The notes under the pieces are model-generated. The model had not been told where the DNA came from, did no database searches, and saw only the letters and a program-made list of their open reading frames with translations. From Aromatoleum diolicum (lineage in GTDB: Bacteria > Pseudomonadota > Gammaproteobacteria > Burkholderiales > Rhodocyclaceae), in contig NZ_WTVQ01000016.1 in assembly GCF_012910955.1 (NCBI RefSeq), forward strand, positions 1 to 64,000: a DNA stretch of 64,000 nt, read 5' to 3'. This document shows positions 28,055 to 37,261 of the stretch, in pieces (position 1 is the stretch's first letter; every line of letters begins with the position of its first letter). A program made the translations under genes and the position numbers.

Positions 28055-28650
28055 CGCGACGTGGCCGGAAAAGCACCGCGCTCGGTCAGGATCCAGTCCA
28101 TCGGCCGGTCGTGCGCCTGCGGCCCCACATCGTCGACACGCGCGAACTCGAAGCCCAGGCCGACGGCAACGGGATTCATTACCGCCAGCGTACGGTCGAA
28201 ATATCCGCCCCCGTAGCCGACCCGGTAACCCGCCGCATCGAAGGCGTTGCAGGGCACAAGCACGACGTCGGGGATGCGCGGCTCGCCGTCGGGAGGATGC
28301 GGGATGCCGTGACGGTCGAGCGGCATGTCCATCCCCGGCATCCAGCGGCGAAACTCCATTGGACCAGCCTGATGGGGCACCACCGGCAGGACGGCAACGC
28401 GCGCCGCATCAGCGGCCAGCCAGTGCGCAACCCACGTGCGCAGATCGGGCTCGCCGCGATAAGGCCAGCAAAAGCCGAGCGTCGTCGGGGCGAGCCGCGC
28501 GAGCAGTTCGCCGAGGTGGGTTTCGAGCTGACGCATCAGCGCCGCACGATGCGTCGCAGTCAGGGCTTCCCGCGCGGCGATGGTGCGTGCACGCAGGGTC
28601 TTGCGTTGCTGCGCGGATTCGGTGGCGGGGGCAGGAAGTTCTGGATTCAC
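28033..28650 (-). CDS. 5-formyltetrahydrofolate cyclo-ligase
   Basis: 205 residues with GTG start at 28650 (the frame continues upstream but overlaps the divergent slt gene). Conserved segments are QQRKTLRARTIAAREAL, GFCWPYRGEPDLR, PDVVLVPCNAFDAAGYRVGYGGGYFDR (ATP/folate site GYGGGYYD type) and VGLGFEFARV. It converts 5-formyl-THF to methenyl-THF. The divergent start of slt lies only 39 nt away, so promoters must overlap. Gene end overlaps ilvA by 22 nt. Confidence 0.93.
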
Positions 28651-28689
28651 TGTGATATGGTCGGACGGTTTTAAAGGGGATCGCAAGGG

Positions 28690-30621
28690 ATGGCAAAGAG
28701 TTTGTGGGCAACGCTGGCATTGGTGCTGGCGAGCCTGAGTCCGGGTGCCCACGGGCAGCTCGGGGATGACCGGATTCTGGCAGCGCGCGATGCGCTGCGC
28801 ACCGGAGACCACGTGACGCTGGATCGTCTGGCATACGAGCGCGAACCGCATGTGCTCGATTCGTATGTGCGCTACTGGCGCCTGTCCAGCATTCTGGCAC
28901 GACCCGAGGCGCCGCCGAGTGACGAGTTGACCGAGTTCCTGCTACGCGAACCGGACAGCGTGCTGGCGGAGCGGCTGCGCACCGACTGGCTGCGGCGCAT
29001 GGCGCGCGAACGCGACTGGACGGGTTTTCTGCAGCAGTATCCGGACTTGCGCGAACCGGACGCCGAGATGCGCTGCCTGCAGCGTAACGCCCGGCTAGAG
29101 TCCGGCGACATGGCGGTTCTCACCGAGGTGCATGAGCGCTGGATGGAACTGGCCGACAACCACAACGCCTGCGAGCCAGTGTTCCGTACGCTGGCGTTCG
29201 CGGGACACATCGGCAGCGATGAATTGTGGTGGCGGGCGCGCCGGCAGACGGATACCCGCAACCCTTCCAGTGCGCGGGCGACACTGTCATGGCTGCCTGT
29301 GCACGAAGCTCCCGCGATAGCCGAATTCGATCGCGCCATCAAGAGCCCGGGCCAGTATCTCGATCGACTGCCGGCGAGCTTTGCCGCGTCGCGCGCCGGC
29401 CGTGAGCTCGCCCTGGCGGCTCTGGTGCGGCTTGCACGCGAGGACGTGGCCGCTGCCCATGCGCGCTTCGCACGCATCGAGGAGCGGCTGAGTGCCGACG
29501 AACGCGCCTACGCCTCGGCCGTGCTCGGCCATCACGGCGCGCTGCAGCGCTCGCCCTTCGCCGCCGCATGGTTCCGCGCCGCCGGCAAGGTGCCATTGAG
29601 CAGCGAACAGCGCGCCTGGCGGATCCGCACGACACTGCGCGGCGAAGACTGGCCCGGCGTGCAGGCGGCGATCGAAAGTCTGCCGGCAACCGAGCAGGCG
29701 TTGCCGGAATGGACCTACTGGCTCGGCCGCGCATATGCCGCACTGGGGCGTCCGGCGGACGCCACGCCGCTGTATCAGCGCATCGCCGCCCAGCCGAACT
29801 TCTACGGCATGCTCGCCGCCGAAGAACTCGGCCAGCCTTTCGCGCCGCCGTCACGCAACGGCACGGTCACTGCCGACGACACCGCACGTGCCGAGGCCGA
29901 TGCCGGACTGCGCCGTTCGCTCGCGCTCTACCGTCTGGACATGCGCACCGAAGCGATGCGCGAGTGGAACTGGGCCTTGCGCGGCCAGGATGACGGTTTC
30001 CTGATCGCGGCCGCGCGTCTTGCACTGCGTCACGAGATCTTCGATCGCGCAATCAACACCGCGGAGCGTACCGATCCGAAGGCGAACTTCGACCTGCGTT
30101 TTCTCGCGCCGTACCGGCAATTGGTGGAACCGCAAGTGCAGCAGCAGGGCCTGGACATGGCCTGGGTGTACGGTCTGATGCGCCAGGAAAGCCGCTTCAT
30201 CGCCCCCGCGCGCTCAAGTGCCGGCGCGCAAGGGCTGATGCAGGTGATGCCGGCGACCGGGAAGTGGGTCGCCAACAAGATCGGACTCCCCAATTACAAC
30301 CATGGCATGCTCACTGATCCGGACACCAACGTACTGCTCGGCACGAGCTACATGCGCCTGATCCTCGAAGACCTCGACAACCATCCGGTGCTGGCCTCGG
30401 CCGGCTACAATGCGGGACCCGGCCGCGCACGCAAATGGCGTGACGAGCGAGCCCTCGAAGGTGCAATCTATGCCGAAACGATCCCCTTCGACGAAACTCG
30501 CGATTATGTTAAAAAAGTAATGGCCAATGCCGTCATCTACGCCGCGATCTTCGAGGCGCGTCCGCAGTCACTGAAGGCCCGCCTCGGCACCATCGCGCCG
30601 CGGCTGGCGAGTGACCGGTAA
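28690..30621 (+). CDS. slt: Soluble lytic murein transglycosylase
   Basis: 643 residues, same size as Slt70. A signal peptide (MAKSLWATLALVLASLSPGAHG) leads to a long alpha-superhelical ring domain (about 25-460) and a C-terminal lysozyme-like SLT domain. The catalytic Glu is Glu500 (MRQESRF), followed by SSAGAQGLMQVMPATG, MRLILEDLDNHPVLASAGYNAGPGRA-type family sequence and FDETRDYVKKVM. It cleaves peptidoglycan in the periplasm to 1,6-anhydromuropeptides. Confidence 0.95.
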   Translation: MAKSLWATLALVLASLSPGAHGQLGDDRILAARDALRTGDHVTLDRLAYEREPHVLDSYVRYWRLSSILARPEAPPSDELTEFLLREPDSVLAERLRTDWLRRMARERDWTGFLQQYPDLREPDAEMRCLQRNARLESGDMAVLTEVHERWMELADNHNACEPVFRTLAFAGHIGSDELWWRARRQTDTRNPSSARATLSWLPVHEAPAIAEFDRAIKSPGQYLDRLPASFAASRAGRELALAALVRLAREDVAAAHARFARIEERLSADERAYASAVLGHHGALQRSPFAAAWFRAAGKVPLSSEQRAWRIRTTLRGEDWPGVQAAIESLPATEQALPEWTYWLGRAYAALGRPADATPLYQRIAAQPNFYGMLAAEELGQPFAPPSRNGTVTADDTARAEADAGLRRSLALYRLDMRTEAMREWNWALRGQDDGFLIAAARLALRHEIFDRAINTAERTDPKANFDLRFLAPYRQLVEPQVQQQGLDMAWVYGLMRQESRFIAPARSSAGAQGLMQVMPATGKWVANKIGLPNYNHGMLTDPDTNVLLGTSYMRLILEDLDNHPVLASAGYNAGPGRARKWRDERALEGAIYAETIPFDETRDYVKKVMANAVIYAAIFEARPQSLKARLGTIAPRLASDR

Positions 30622-30654
30622 TATCCCGATAGTCCTTCGCATGGAGTTCTCAGC

Positions 30655-31620
30655 GTGAAAATGGAACGTGTCGTGCTCATCGGCGGGTCCGGTTTTGTGG
30701 GCCGCGTCATTGCCAACCGCCTGTCGCTCAGCGGCATCAGCGTGCTGGTGCCAACCCGTCGACGCAGCCGCGCGGGAGCACTGCTGCCGATTCCGACGGT
30801 CGATGTCGAGGAAGCCGATATCCATGATCCCGCCACGCTGACGCGCCTGCTCGCCGGTGCGGATGCGGTCGTGAACCTCGTCGGCATCCTGCATTCGCGT
30901 TCGGGCAGTCCCTACGGCGCGGACTTCGCGCGCGCCCACGTCGAGTTGCCGCGCAAGATCGTCGCCGCTTGCCGCGCCGCCAGCGTGCCGCGCCTGATCC
31001 ACATCAGCGCGCTTGGCGCATCGGCGAACGCGCCGTCCGAATACCTGCGCTCGAAGGCCGCGGGCGAGGATGCGGTGCGCGCAGCGGGTGACGATCCGGC
31101 ATGGACGATCCTGCGCCCGTCGGTGATGTTCGGTCGCGAGGACAACTTCCTCAACCTGTTCGCGCGGCTCGCGGGGCTGTTCCCCGTGCTGCCACTGGCG
31201 GGCGCGCACGCACGCTTCCAGCCGGTATGTGTCGAGGACGTGGCCGAGGTGGTGTGGCGCTGCCTGCTCGACGCGACAAGCATCGGCCAGACCTGGGAAC
31301 TGGCCGGCCCGACCGTCTACACCCTGCGTCAGCTGGTCGAATACGTGAGCGAGCTGTCCGGGCACCCGCGTCCGATCATTGCATTGCCACAAGGTCTGGC
31401 GATGCTGCAGGCCAGACTGATGGAACTCGCGCCGCAACCGATGATGAGTCGCGACAATGTGCGCTCGATGCGCGTCGACAACGTCGCCAGCGGCGCTCCG
31501 CTGCCCTTCGGCATGATCCCCGCAGCGCTCGAAGTGGTTGCGCCGACCTACATCGGCGACAGTTTCCCGCGCGCCCGCTACTACGCGATGCGCAGCCGTT
31601 CGGGACACCACGACGGCTGA
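30655..31620 (+). CDS. NDUFA9-like NAD(P)-binding protein
   Basis: 321 residues starting at GTG 30655 (GGAG 8 nt upstream). Atypical short-chain dehydrogenase: Rossmann motif VLIGGSGFVGRVIAN, then ADAVVNLVGIL, HISALGASANAPSEYLRSKA (replacing YxxxK with the NDUFA9 pattern) and LRPSVMFGREDNFLN. Bacterial members resemble the complex I 39-kDa accessory subunit and may act in quinone-related chemistry, but their function is not settled. A GST gene follows 58 nt later. Confidence 0.85.
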   Translation: MKMERVVLIGGSGFVGRVIANRLSLSGISVLVPTRRRSRAGALLPIPTVDVEEADIHDPATLTRLLAGADAVVNLVGILHSRSGSPYGADFARAHVELPRKIVAACRAASVPRLIHISALGASANAPSEYLRSKAAGEDAVRAAGDDPAWTILRPSVMFGREDNFLNLFARLAGLFPVLPLAGAHARFQPVCVEDVAEVVWRCLLDATSIGQTWELAGPTVYTLRQLVEYVSELSGHPRPIIALPQGLAMLQARLMELAPQPMMSRDNVRSMRVDNVASGAPLPFGMIPAALEVVAPTYIGDSFPRARYYAMRSRSGHHDG

Positions 31621-31678
31621 ACGCGGCTACCCACGCAGACCCCATGCAATTCCACACAGCCACACCGGAGACGAGCGC

Positions 31679-32335
31679 ATGAAACTGATCATCGGCAACA
31701 AGAACTACTCTTCCTGGTCGCTGCGCGCCTGGCTTGCCGCGCGCGCCAGCGGGCAGATCTTCGAGGAAATCCGCATTGCGCTATTCATCGAAGGCAGCCG
31801 TGAGCGCATCCTGCAGCACTCGCCCTCTGGCAAGGTGCCGTGTGTGATCGACCACGGTCTGGCGGTATGGGATTCGCTGGCGATCTGCGAGTATCTCGCC
31901 GAGAAGTCTCCGGGCCTGTGGCCGACCGACCCGGCCGCGCGCGCAGTGGCGCGTTCCGTGAGCGCCGAAATGCACTCCGGCTTCACCGACCTGCGCCAGC
32001 ACATGTCGATGAACATCCGCAAGGACTACGCCGGCAAGGGCCACACCCCCGCCGTCGACGCCAACATCGCACGCATCGAGGCGATCTGGAACGACTGCCG
32101 TGCACGCTTCGGCAGCAAGGCCACCCCGGGTGGCCCCTATCTGTTCGGCGCCTTCTCGGCCGCCGATGCAATGTATGCGCCGGTGTGCTTCCGCTTCCGC
32201 ACCTATGGCATCCAGCCGGCGGGGGCGGCCGGCGAGTACCTCGCGGCGATGCTCGCCCATCCGCTGATGCGCGAATGGGAAACCGCCGCGCGTGACGAGA
32301 GCGAGTCGATTCCTGCCGAGGACCTCTACGGCTGA
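31679..32335 (+). CDS. Glutathione S-transferase family protein
   Basis: 218 residues. The thioredoxin-like N-domain begins MKLIIGNKNYSSWSLRAWLAA, with SGKVPCVIDHGLAVWDSLAICEYL (cis-Pro and glutathione Glu/Asp-Ser site); the C-terminal helical domain holds FSAADAMYAPVCFR. This GNKNYSSWSLR subgroup is widespread in proteobacteria with no defined substrate. The stop overlaps the cca start (TGATG), so it is coupled to tRNA maturation for reasons unknown. Confidence 0.9.
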   Translation: MKLIIGNKNYSSWSLRAWLAARASGQIFEEIRIALFIEGSRERILQHSPSGKVPCVIDHGLAVWDSLAICEYLAEKSPGLWPTDPAARAVARSVSAEMHSGFTDLRQHMSMNIRKDYAGKGHTPAVDANIARIEAIWNDCRARFGSKATPGGPYLFGAFSAADAMYAPVCFRFRTYGIQPAGAAGEYLAAMLAHPLMREWETAARDESESIPAEDLYG

Positions 32336-33576
32336 TGCGTACCTACGTCGTCGGCGGCGCCGTCCGCGACCGCTTGCTCGGCCTGCCGGTGCAGGATCGT
32401 GACTGGGTGGTGGTCGGCGCGACGGTCGAGGACATGCTCGCACGGGGCTTTCGCCCCGTCGGCAAGGATTTTCCGGTTTTCCTGCACCCCAGGACCGGCG
32501 AGGAATATGCCCTCGCGCGCACCGAACGCAAGAGCGGCCGGGGGTACACCGGCTTCGTCGTGCACACCGCGCCCGACGTTACGCTCGAAGACGACCTGCT
32601 GCGCCGCGACCTGACGATCAATGCGATCGCCCAGGACGAGGACGGCACACTGATCGACCCCTACGGCGGGCAGTCCGACCTTCGGCTGCGCCTCTTCCGC
32701 CACGTCAGCCCGGCGTTCGCCGAGGACCCGGTACGCATCCTCCGCGTAGCGCGCTTCGCGGCGCGCTTCAGCGACTTTTCGGTGGCACCGGATACCCTGG
32801 CCCTGATGCGCGCGATGGTGGCCGACGGCGAGGTCGATCACCTCGTCGCCGAACGTGTGTGGCAGGAACTCGCACGCGGGCTGATGGAAGCGACCCCCTC
32901 GCGCATGCTGCGCGTGCTGCGCGAATGTGGCGCGCTGGCGCGCATCCTGCCGGAGGTCGATCGCCTGTTCGGCGTGCCGCAACCGGTCGAGCATCACCCG
33001 GAAGTCGACACCGGAGAACATGTGCTGGCCGTCGTCGATTACGCCGCCCGGACACAGCAGCCGCTGGCCGTGCGCTGGGCCTGTCTGCTGCACGATCTGG
33101 GCAAGGGCGATACGCCGGCGCATGTGTTGCCGCACCATTACGGTCACGAGGCGGCAAGCGCCGAACGCGCACGCAGCGTCTCGGAGCGCCTGCGCGCGCC
33201 GGTCGATTGCCGTGATCTCGCGATCATCTTCGCGCGCGAACATGGCATTCTTCACCAGGCGGCACAATTGCGGCCCGAGACGATCGTCAAACTGCTCGAA
33301 CGCGCCGACGCCTTGCGGCGGCCGGAACGTTTCGGCCAGTTGCTTGATGCCGGTGCCTGTGATTTTTTTGGCCGCGTCGGCATGGGCGAACGCCGTTACA
33401 CTCAGCGGGAAATCTGGCGTGCCGCGCTCACCGCTGTGCAGGCAGTCAATGCGGGCGAGATTGCGCAGGCATGTCGCGACAAATCGGCGATTCCGCAACA
33501 GGTGCATGCGGCACGGGTAGCCGCCGTGAAGGCGCTTCGCGGCCCGCAAGGTGGCAAGCGTGCCGGCGAGGACTGA
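32335..33576 (+). CDS. cca: CCA tRNA nucleotidyltransferase (multifunctional, HD type)
   Basis: 413 residues, as E. coli Cca. Head: GGAVRDRLLGLPVQDRDWVVVG, with the catalytic DxD (DRD) and RRDLTINAIA; neck/body: RILRVARFAARF and ERVWQELARGL. The C-terminal HD phosphohydrolase domain (about 225-330) has LLHDLGKGDTP. It adds or repairs the 3' CCA of tRNAs. ATG overlaps the preceding GST stop. Confidence 0.96.
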   Translation: MRTYVVGGAVRDRLLGLPVQDRDWVVVGATVEDMLARGFRPVGKDFPVFLHPRTGEEYALARTERKSGRGYTGFVVHTAPDVTLEDDLLRRDLTINAIAQDEDGTLIDPYGGQSDLRLRLFRHVSPAFAEDPVRILRVARFAARFSDFSVAPDTLALMRAMVADGEVDHLVAERVWQELARGLMEATPSRMLRVLRECGALARILPEVDRLFGVPQPVEHHPEVDTGEHVLAVVDYAARTQQPLAVRWACLLHDLGKGDTPAHVLPHHYGHEAASAERARSVSERLRAPVDCRDLAIIFAREHGILHQAAQLRPETIVKLLERADALRRPERFGQLLDAGACDFFGRVGMGERRYTQREIWRAALTAVQAVNAGEIAQACRDKSAIPQQVHAARVAAVKALRGPQGGKRAGED

Positions 33577-33615
33577 GGGCCGCCAGGCGATGTAACAATC
33601 GCGTTACGCCGCGAC

Positions 33616-33813
33616 TCAGATTGCGCGCAGAATCGCCCAGGCAAGCAGGGACAGGAGAATCGTGCTGGTGAATGGCAAATGAAATGCATGACCGCGCAGA
33701 CTGAAATGCAGGTCGCCGGGGAGATGCCCGAGGCGCAGCGTGCGCGTCAGGCCGGGCCGGAACAGACCGGTTACCAGCACCATCAGCACGAGCACCACCA
33801 GCCACTTGAACAT
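33616..33813 (-). CDS. DUF2905 small membrane protein
   Basis: 65 residues with start at 33813 behind GGAGAAGGGC. Two hydrophobic helices (FKWLVVLVLMVLVTGLF and TSTILLSLLAWAIL) flank the family core LGHLPGDLHF and FHLPFTST. It matches the DUF2905 pattern (LGxLPGDI ... FPLTTSILLS). Function unknown. It is convergent with cca and divergent from the next GST gene (125-nt gap). Confidence 0.87.
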   Translation of the reverse strand: MFKWLVVLVLMVLVTGLFRPGLTRTLRLGHLPGDLHFSLRGHAFHLPFTSTILLSLLAWAILRAI

Positions 33814-33938
33814 GCCCTTCTCCAGGCGCGAAACAAGCATTAGACCCCGCAAGGGGCCCGTATCGCAATGCGGCCGCGAACGACAATGCACGGCCCACAA
33901 CAAGAACACATTGCCCCCCAACCCGACGACTGCAATAC

Positions 33939-34559
33939 ATGATTACGCTCTATACCTGGACCACCCCCAACGGCCGCAAGGTGTCCATTGCGCTCGAAGA
34001 ACTCGGCCTGCCCTACGAGGTACGTCCGATCGATATCACCCGCGACGAACAGTTCGCCCCGGATTTTCTTGCACTCAACCCGAACCATCGCATTCCCGTC
34101 ATCGTCGATAGCGACGGACCCGACGGCAAGCCGATCACGGTCATCGAGTCCGGGGCGATCCTGTTGTATCTTGCCGAGAAGACCGGCCGCCTGCTGCCGA
34201 CCGACGCGCGGGCGCGCAGCGACGCGATCCAGTGGCTGATGTTCCAGATGGGCAACGTCGGCCCCATGCTCGGCCAGGCGCACCACTTCCTGCGCTATGC
34301 GCCGGAAGTGGTGCCCTACGCCGTCACGCGCTACTCGAAGGAAGCGGCGCGCCTCTACGGTGTGCTCAATACCCGCCTGACCGGCCGCGACTGGCTTGCC
34401 GGCACGGACTACTCGATCGCCGACATCGCCACCTTTCCGTGGATCGCCCGCCACGACTGGCAGGGTATCGATCTCGCGCACTTCCCCGAAGTGCAGCGCT
34501 GGTACAACGCAATCGCCGCCCGCCCCGCAGTGGCCCGTGGCATGGAGGTGGGAAAATGA
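33939..34559 (+). CDS. Glutathione S-transferase (Nu-class-like)
   Basis: 206 residues. MITLYTWTTPNGRKVSIALEELGLPYE, NPNHRIPVIVD and VIESGAILLYLAEKTG are the YfcG/YghU-type N-terminal domain, where TPNG replaces the usual Ser/Tyr motif and disulfide-bond reductase activity is known for relatives. C-terminal part includes YSIADIATFPWIARH. Its stop overlaps the start of a hydrolase gene (ATGA). Confidence 0.9.
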   Translation: MITLYTWTTPNGRKVSIALEELGLPYEVRPIDITRDEQFAPDFLALNPNHRIPVIVDSDGPDGKPITVIESGAILLYLAEKTGRLLPTDARARSDAIQWLMFQMGNVGPMLGQAHHFLRYAPEVVPYAVTRYSKEAARLYGVLNTRLTGRDWLAGTDYSIADIATFPWIARHDWQGIDLAHFPEVQRWYNAIAARPAVARGMEVGK

Positions 34560-35362
34560 ATGCCAACCGTTTCGGCGATCTCGAGGTCATCGCCCGCAGC
34601 CCCGCCGGCAAGCCCGCCTGCACCACCCCGCTGCTGTTCATCCACGGTGCCTACACCGGCGCGTGGTGCTGGGAGGAACATTTCCTGCCGTATTTCGCCG
34701 ACGCCGGCTACGCCTGTTACGCGCTGTCGCTGTCCGGTCACGGCGCGAGCCGCCGGCGCGGGCCGCTCGACAGTTTCTCGATCGACGACTATGTGCGCGA
34801 CGTCGCCGAAGTCGTGGAAAAGCTGCCCGGAACACCGGCGCTGATCGGCCATTCGATGGGCGGCCTCGTCGTGCAGAAGTATCTGGAACGCGCCAGCGTT
34901 CCCGCTGCAGTGCTGCTGTGCTCGGTCCCGCCACAGGGGCTGATGGGTTCGGCGATCGGGCTGATGTTCAACAAGCCCAACCTGATCAACGACCTCAACC
35001 GCATTCTCAACGGCGGCCATCCCGACCCGGATGGCCTGCGCGAAGCGCTGTTCCACCAGCCGATCACGGTCGAGACGCTGATGCGTTACTACCGCAAGTG
35101 CCAGCCAGAATCGCACCGTGCGATCTGGGACATGACGCTGTTCAACCTGCCGCAACCGGGGCGCATGCACCGCCCGCCGATGCTGATCATGGGGGCCGAG
35201 CACGACCATCTGATTCCGCCGGCGCAGGTAGCGATGACGGCCGCCACCTACGGCGAGCCAGCACACATCATGCCTGGCATGGGGCACGGCGTGATGCTGG
35301 AGCAGGACTGGTTCAAGGTCGCCGAGCACATCGCGGCGTGGCTTCCGACACAAATTGCATGA
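34556..35362 (+). CDS. Alpha/beta hydrolase
   Basis: 268 residues starting at 34556 within the GST stop. Alpha/beta fold with oxyanion segment LLFIHGAYTGAWCW, nucleophile elbow GHSMGG (Ser about 102), acid in MGAEHDHLIPP and His in GMGHGVML. Resembles MenH/EstB-like small hydrolases; substrate unknown. Coupling to a GST suggests joint handling of a thioester or xenobiotic, which is inference. Confidence 0.87.
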   Translation: MNANRFGDLEVIARSPAGKPACTTPLLFIHGAYTGAWCWEEHFLPYFADAGYACYALSLSGHGASRRRGPLDSFSIDDYVRDVAEVVEKLPGTPALIGHSMGGLVVQKYLERASVPAAVLLCSVPPQGLMGSAIGLMFNKPNLINDLNRILNGGHPDPDGLREALFHQPITVETLMRYYRKCQPESHRAIWDMTLFNLPQPGRMHRPPMLIMGAEHDHLIPPAQVAMTAATYGEPAHIMPGMGHGVMLEQDWFKVAEHIAAWLPTQIA

Positions 35363-35407
35363 AATAGCACTGGCAATCGCAATCATTTCGATTCATGATT
35401 AAATCGT

Positions 35408-35426
35408 GGGTGCCGTCGGGGCACCC
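35408..35426 (+). terminator. Hairpin after the alpha/beta hydrolase
   Basis: GGGTGCC (35408-35414) pairs with GGCACCC (35420-35426) around 5 nt. It lies 46 nt after the hydrolase stop in a 215-nt gap that otherwise shows nothing recognisable. No T-tract, so weak. Confidence 0.35.
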
Positions 35427-35577
35427 TGCCAGTCCTGCCGACCAGCGTGATTCGGGCGGTGGCGCTGCCAACATCGCGGAAGCCCGAGCGTTCCGGTGGG
35501 TTAATTCAAGTATCCGCCGCCGCTGCCGATAAAACGGTCAGGGAGCCGAACCACCGGACCACACCGCGGAGGCCATC

Positions 35578-35784
35578 ATGGTGACGATCATGGACATGAA
35601 TACTGGCAAGGTCATCGAGGAACCCGAGGAATACGGCGAGGAAGTGCTCAACGCCAGCTGGCTGCCACCGCGGCCCGAGCCGGCGCTGCAGGTGCAGCAG
35701 GTCGAGCACATCGAGACGGAACCGAAAGCCCCGCCGATGGACGTCGAGCACTTCCTCGAAGCGGTCTACCGCTACCAGGAATGA
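35578..35784 (+). CDS. Small acidic hypothetical protein
   Basis: 68 residues, acidic, no signal peptide or membrane segment. Sequence starts MVTIMDMNTGKVIEEPEEYGEEV and contains a Pro/Glu-rich middle and an AVYRYQE end. GCGGAGG upstream is a good ribosome site, and codon use is like the neighbours, so it is probably real. I do not recognise a family with certainty. It stands alone between a hydrolase and the convergent midA gene. Confidence 0.6.
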   Translation: MVTIMDMNTGKVIEEPEEYGEEVLNASWLPPRPEPALQVQQVEHIETEPKAPPMDVEHFLEAVYRYQE

Positions 35785-35813
35785 CTGCCGGCAGCGCCAT
35801 GCGCCAGACCTGC

Positions 35814-35892
35814 ACAAGGCTGCGGGCTCGCGCGCGGCGGGATGGTTTGCGGGAGGCGCCCCGCGCGATTGCTCGCGGCGGCGCAGCCTTGT
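35814..35892. terminator. Long inverted repeat between convergent genes
   Basis: ACAAGGCTGCG (35814-35824) and its exact complement CGCAGCCTTGT (35882-35892) enclose 57 GC-rich nt that can fold further. It sits just past the midA stop on the minus strand and after the small acidic gene on the plus strand, so a bidirectional terminator or 3' structure is likely. Confidence 0.45.
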
Positions 35893-35895
35893 CCG

Positions 35896-37056
35896 TCAGA
35901 GCGCGTGCAGGCGGTCGCCGCGCATGAAACCGAGCGGGGGTTCGGTGATCCCCTTGCCCAGCGCCAGTACTTTGAACAACTCCCCCATTTCCTGCGGCGT
36001 GGTCAGGCGCTGCACTGCGCGCGCCGCGCGGATGTAGTCCGCACTCTGCTCCGGTCCGCGCCGCGCCAGACATTCCAGCACCCCGCAGTTGAACAGGAAG
36101 GCCGCCTGATTGGTGTAGCCGAGCACATCCAGCCCGGCATCGAATGCGGCTTCGGCAACCGCGGTGAAATCCACGAAGGCGGTGATGTCGTTGAGTCCCG
36201 GCCACAGGAAGGGATCGCCGTGCGCCTGGTGGCGGTAGTAACACAGCAGCGTCCCGTTCGAGCGCGAAGGCAGGTAGTACTCGGCGCGCGGGTAGCCATA
36301 ATCGATGAGCAGCAGTGCACCGCGCTCGAGGCGCGCAGCCCATTCCGCGACCCACGCGCGGGCGGCGAGGTTCAGTTCGGTCACGTATTCGGCACTGTCC
36401 GAGCGTGGCAGCTCAAGCGCTGCCGCCGCTTCAGCGACCACGCCACTGGCGGGCGAATCGGCCCAGCGCAGGGTGCCTGTGTCATCGACCGCGACACCAC
36501 GCTCGAACAGGCCTTCAGCGCGTGTCACCACGAGGTGCACCGGCATCACGTCGAGCACCTCATTGGCGATCAGCACGCCGGAAAAATGTTCCGGCAGGGC
36601 GTCCAGCCAGCGCACCCGACTTGCGAGGTGAGGCACTTTCTCGGCAAGGGTGTCGAACTGGCGTTCGCGCAGCTCGCCGGACACTTCCAGAATGGCGTAG
36701 CTGTCGGGCAGGCAGCCGCGACGATCGAGTTCCAGCAGCAGGTCCGCGGCGAGCAGGCCGGTGCCGGCACCGACTTCGAGTACGAGCGGGGCGGAGGCGC
36801 GCATGACCTGCTCGACCTGCGCTGCGAGCGCCTGGCCGAACAGCGGCGTCAGCTCGGGCGAAGTGATGAAATCGCCGCCCGGACCGAACTTTCTCGCGCC
36901 GCCGCTGTAATACCCGAGGCCGGGCGCGTACAGGGCCAGTTCCATGTAACGCGAGAACGGGATCCAGCCACCGGCGTCGACGATGGCGGCGGTGATGGTC
37001 TGGACGAGGCGCGTGCTTTGTTCCAGCGCGTCGGCGGAAGGTTGGGGCAGGGACAT
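35896..37056 (-). CDS. MidA/NDUFAF7-family SAM-dependent methyltransferase
   Basis: 386 residues. DUF185 family: IPFSRYMELALYAPGLGYYSGG, GPGGDFITSPELTPLFGQ, LVLEVGAGTGLLAADLL (SAM motif I, about 95-112), GVLIANEVLDVMPVHLV and LLIDYGYPRAEYY. The eukaryotic relative NDUFAF7 methylates a complex I subunit; the bacterial target is unknown. Divergent from the pteridine reductase gene, with a 205-nt gap. Confidence 0.9.
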   Translation of the reverse strand: MSLPQPSADALEQSTRLVQTITAAIVDAGGWIPFSRYMELALYAPGLGYYSGGARKFGPGGDFITSPELTPLFGQALAAQVEQVMRASAPLVLEVGAGTGLLAADLLLELDRRGCLPDSYAILEVSGELRERQFDTLAEKVPHLASRVRWLDALPEHFSGVLIANEVLDVMPVHLVVTRAEGLFERGVAVDDTGTLRWADSPASGVVAEAAAALELPRSDSAEYVTELNLAARAWVAEWAARLERGALLLIDYGYPRAEYYLPSRSNGTLLCYYRHQAHGDPFLWPGLNDITAFVDFTAVAEAAFDAGLDVLGYTNQAAFLFNCGVLECLARRGPEQSADYIRAARAVQRLTTPQEMGELFKVLALGKGITEPPLGFMRGDRLHAL

Positions 37057-37261
37057 GAGGCGGCCGGGAACGGGAAAACGCGTATTCTAACCGCGAGCCC
37101 TCGCCCGCCTCGCCGCGCGCGTGCCGCTTGGCAGGGAAATGCGCGGACGGTTGTGATCCGCCCCCCTGCGGCGGCGTTTGCAGGATCCGAGCGCTTCATG
37201 TGAAATCGGCCTTTGGCTTGACCGAACACCCACGCAAACCGATTCAGGGACCACCGCAACG

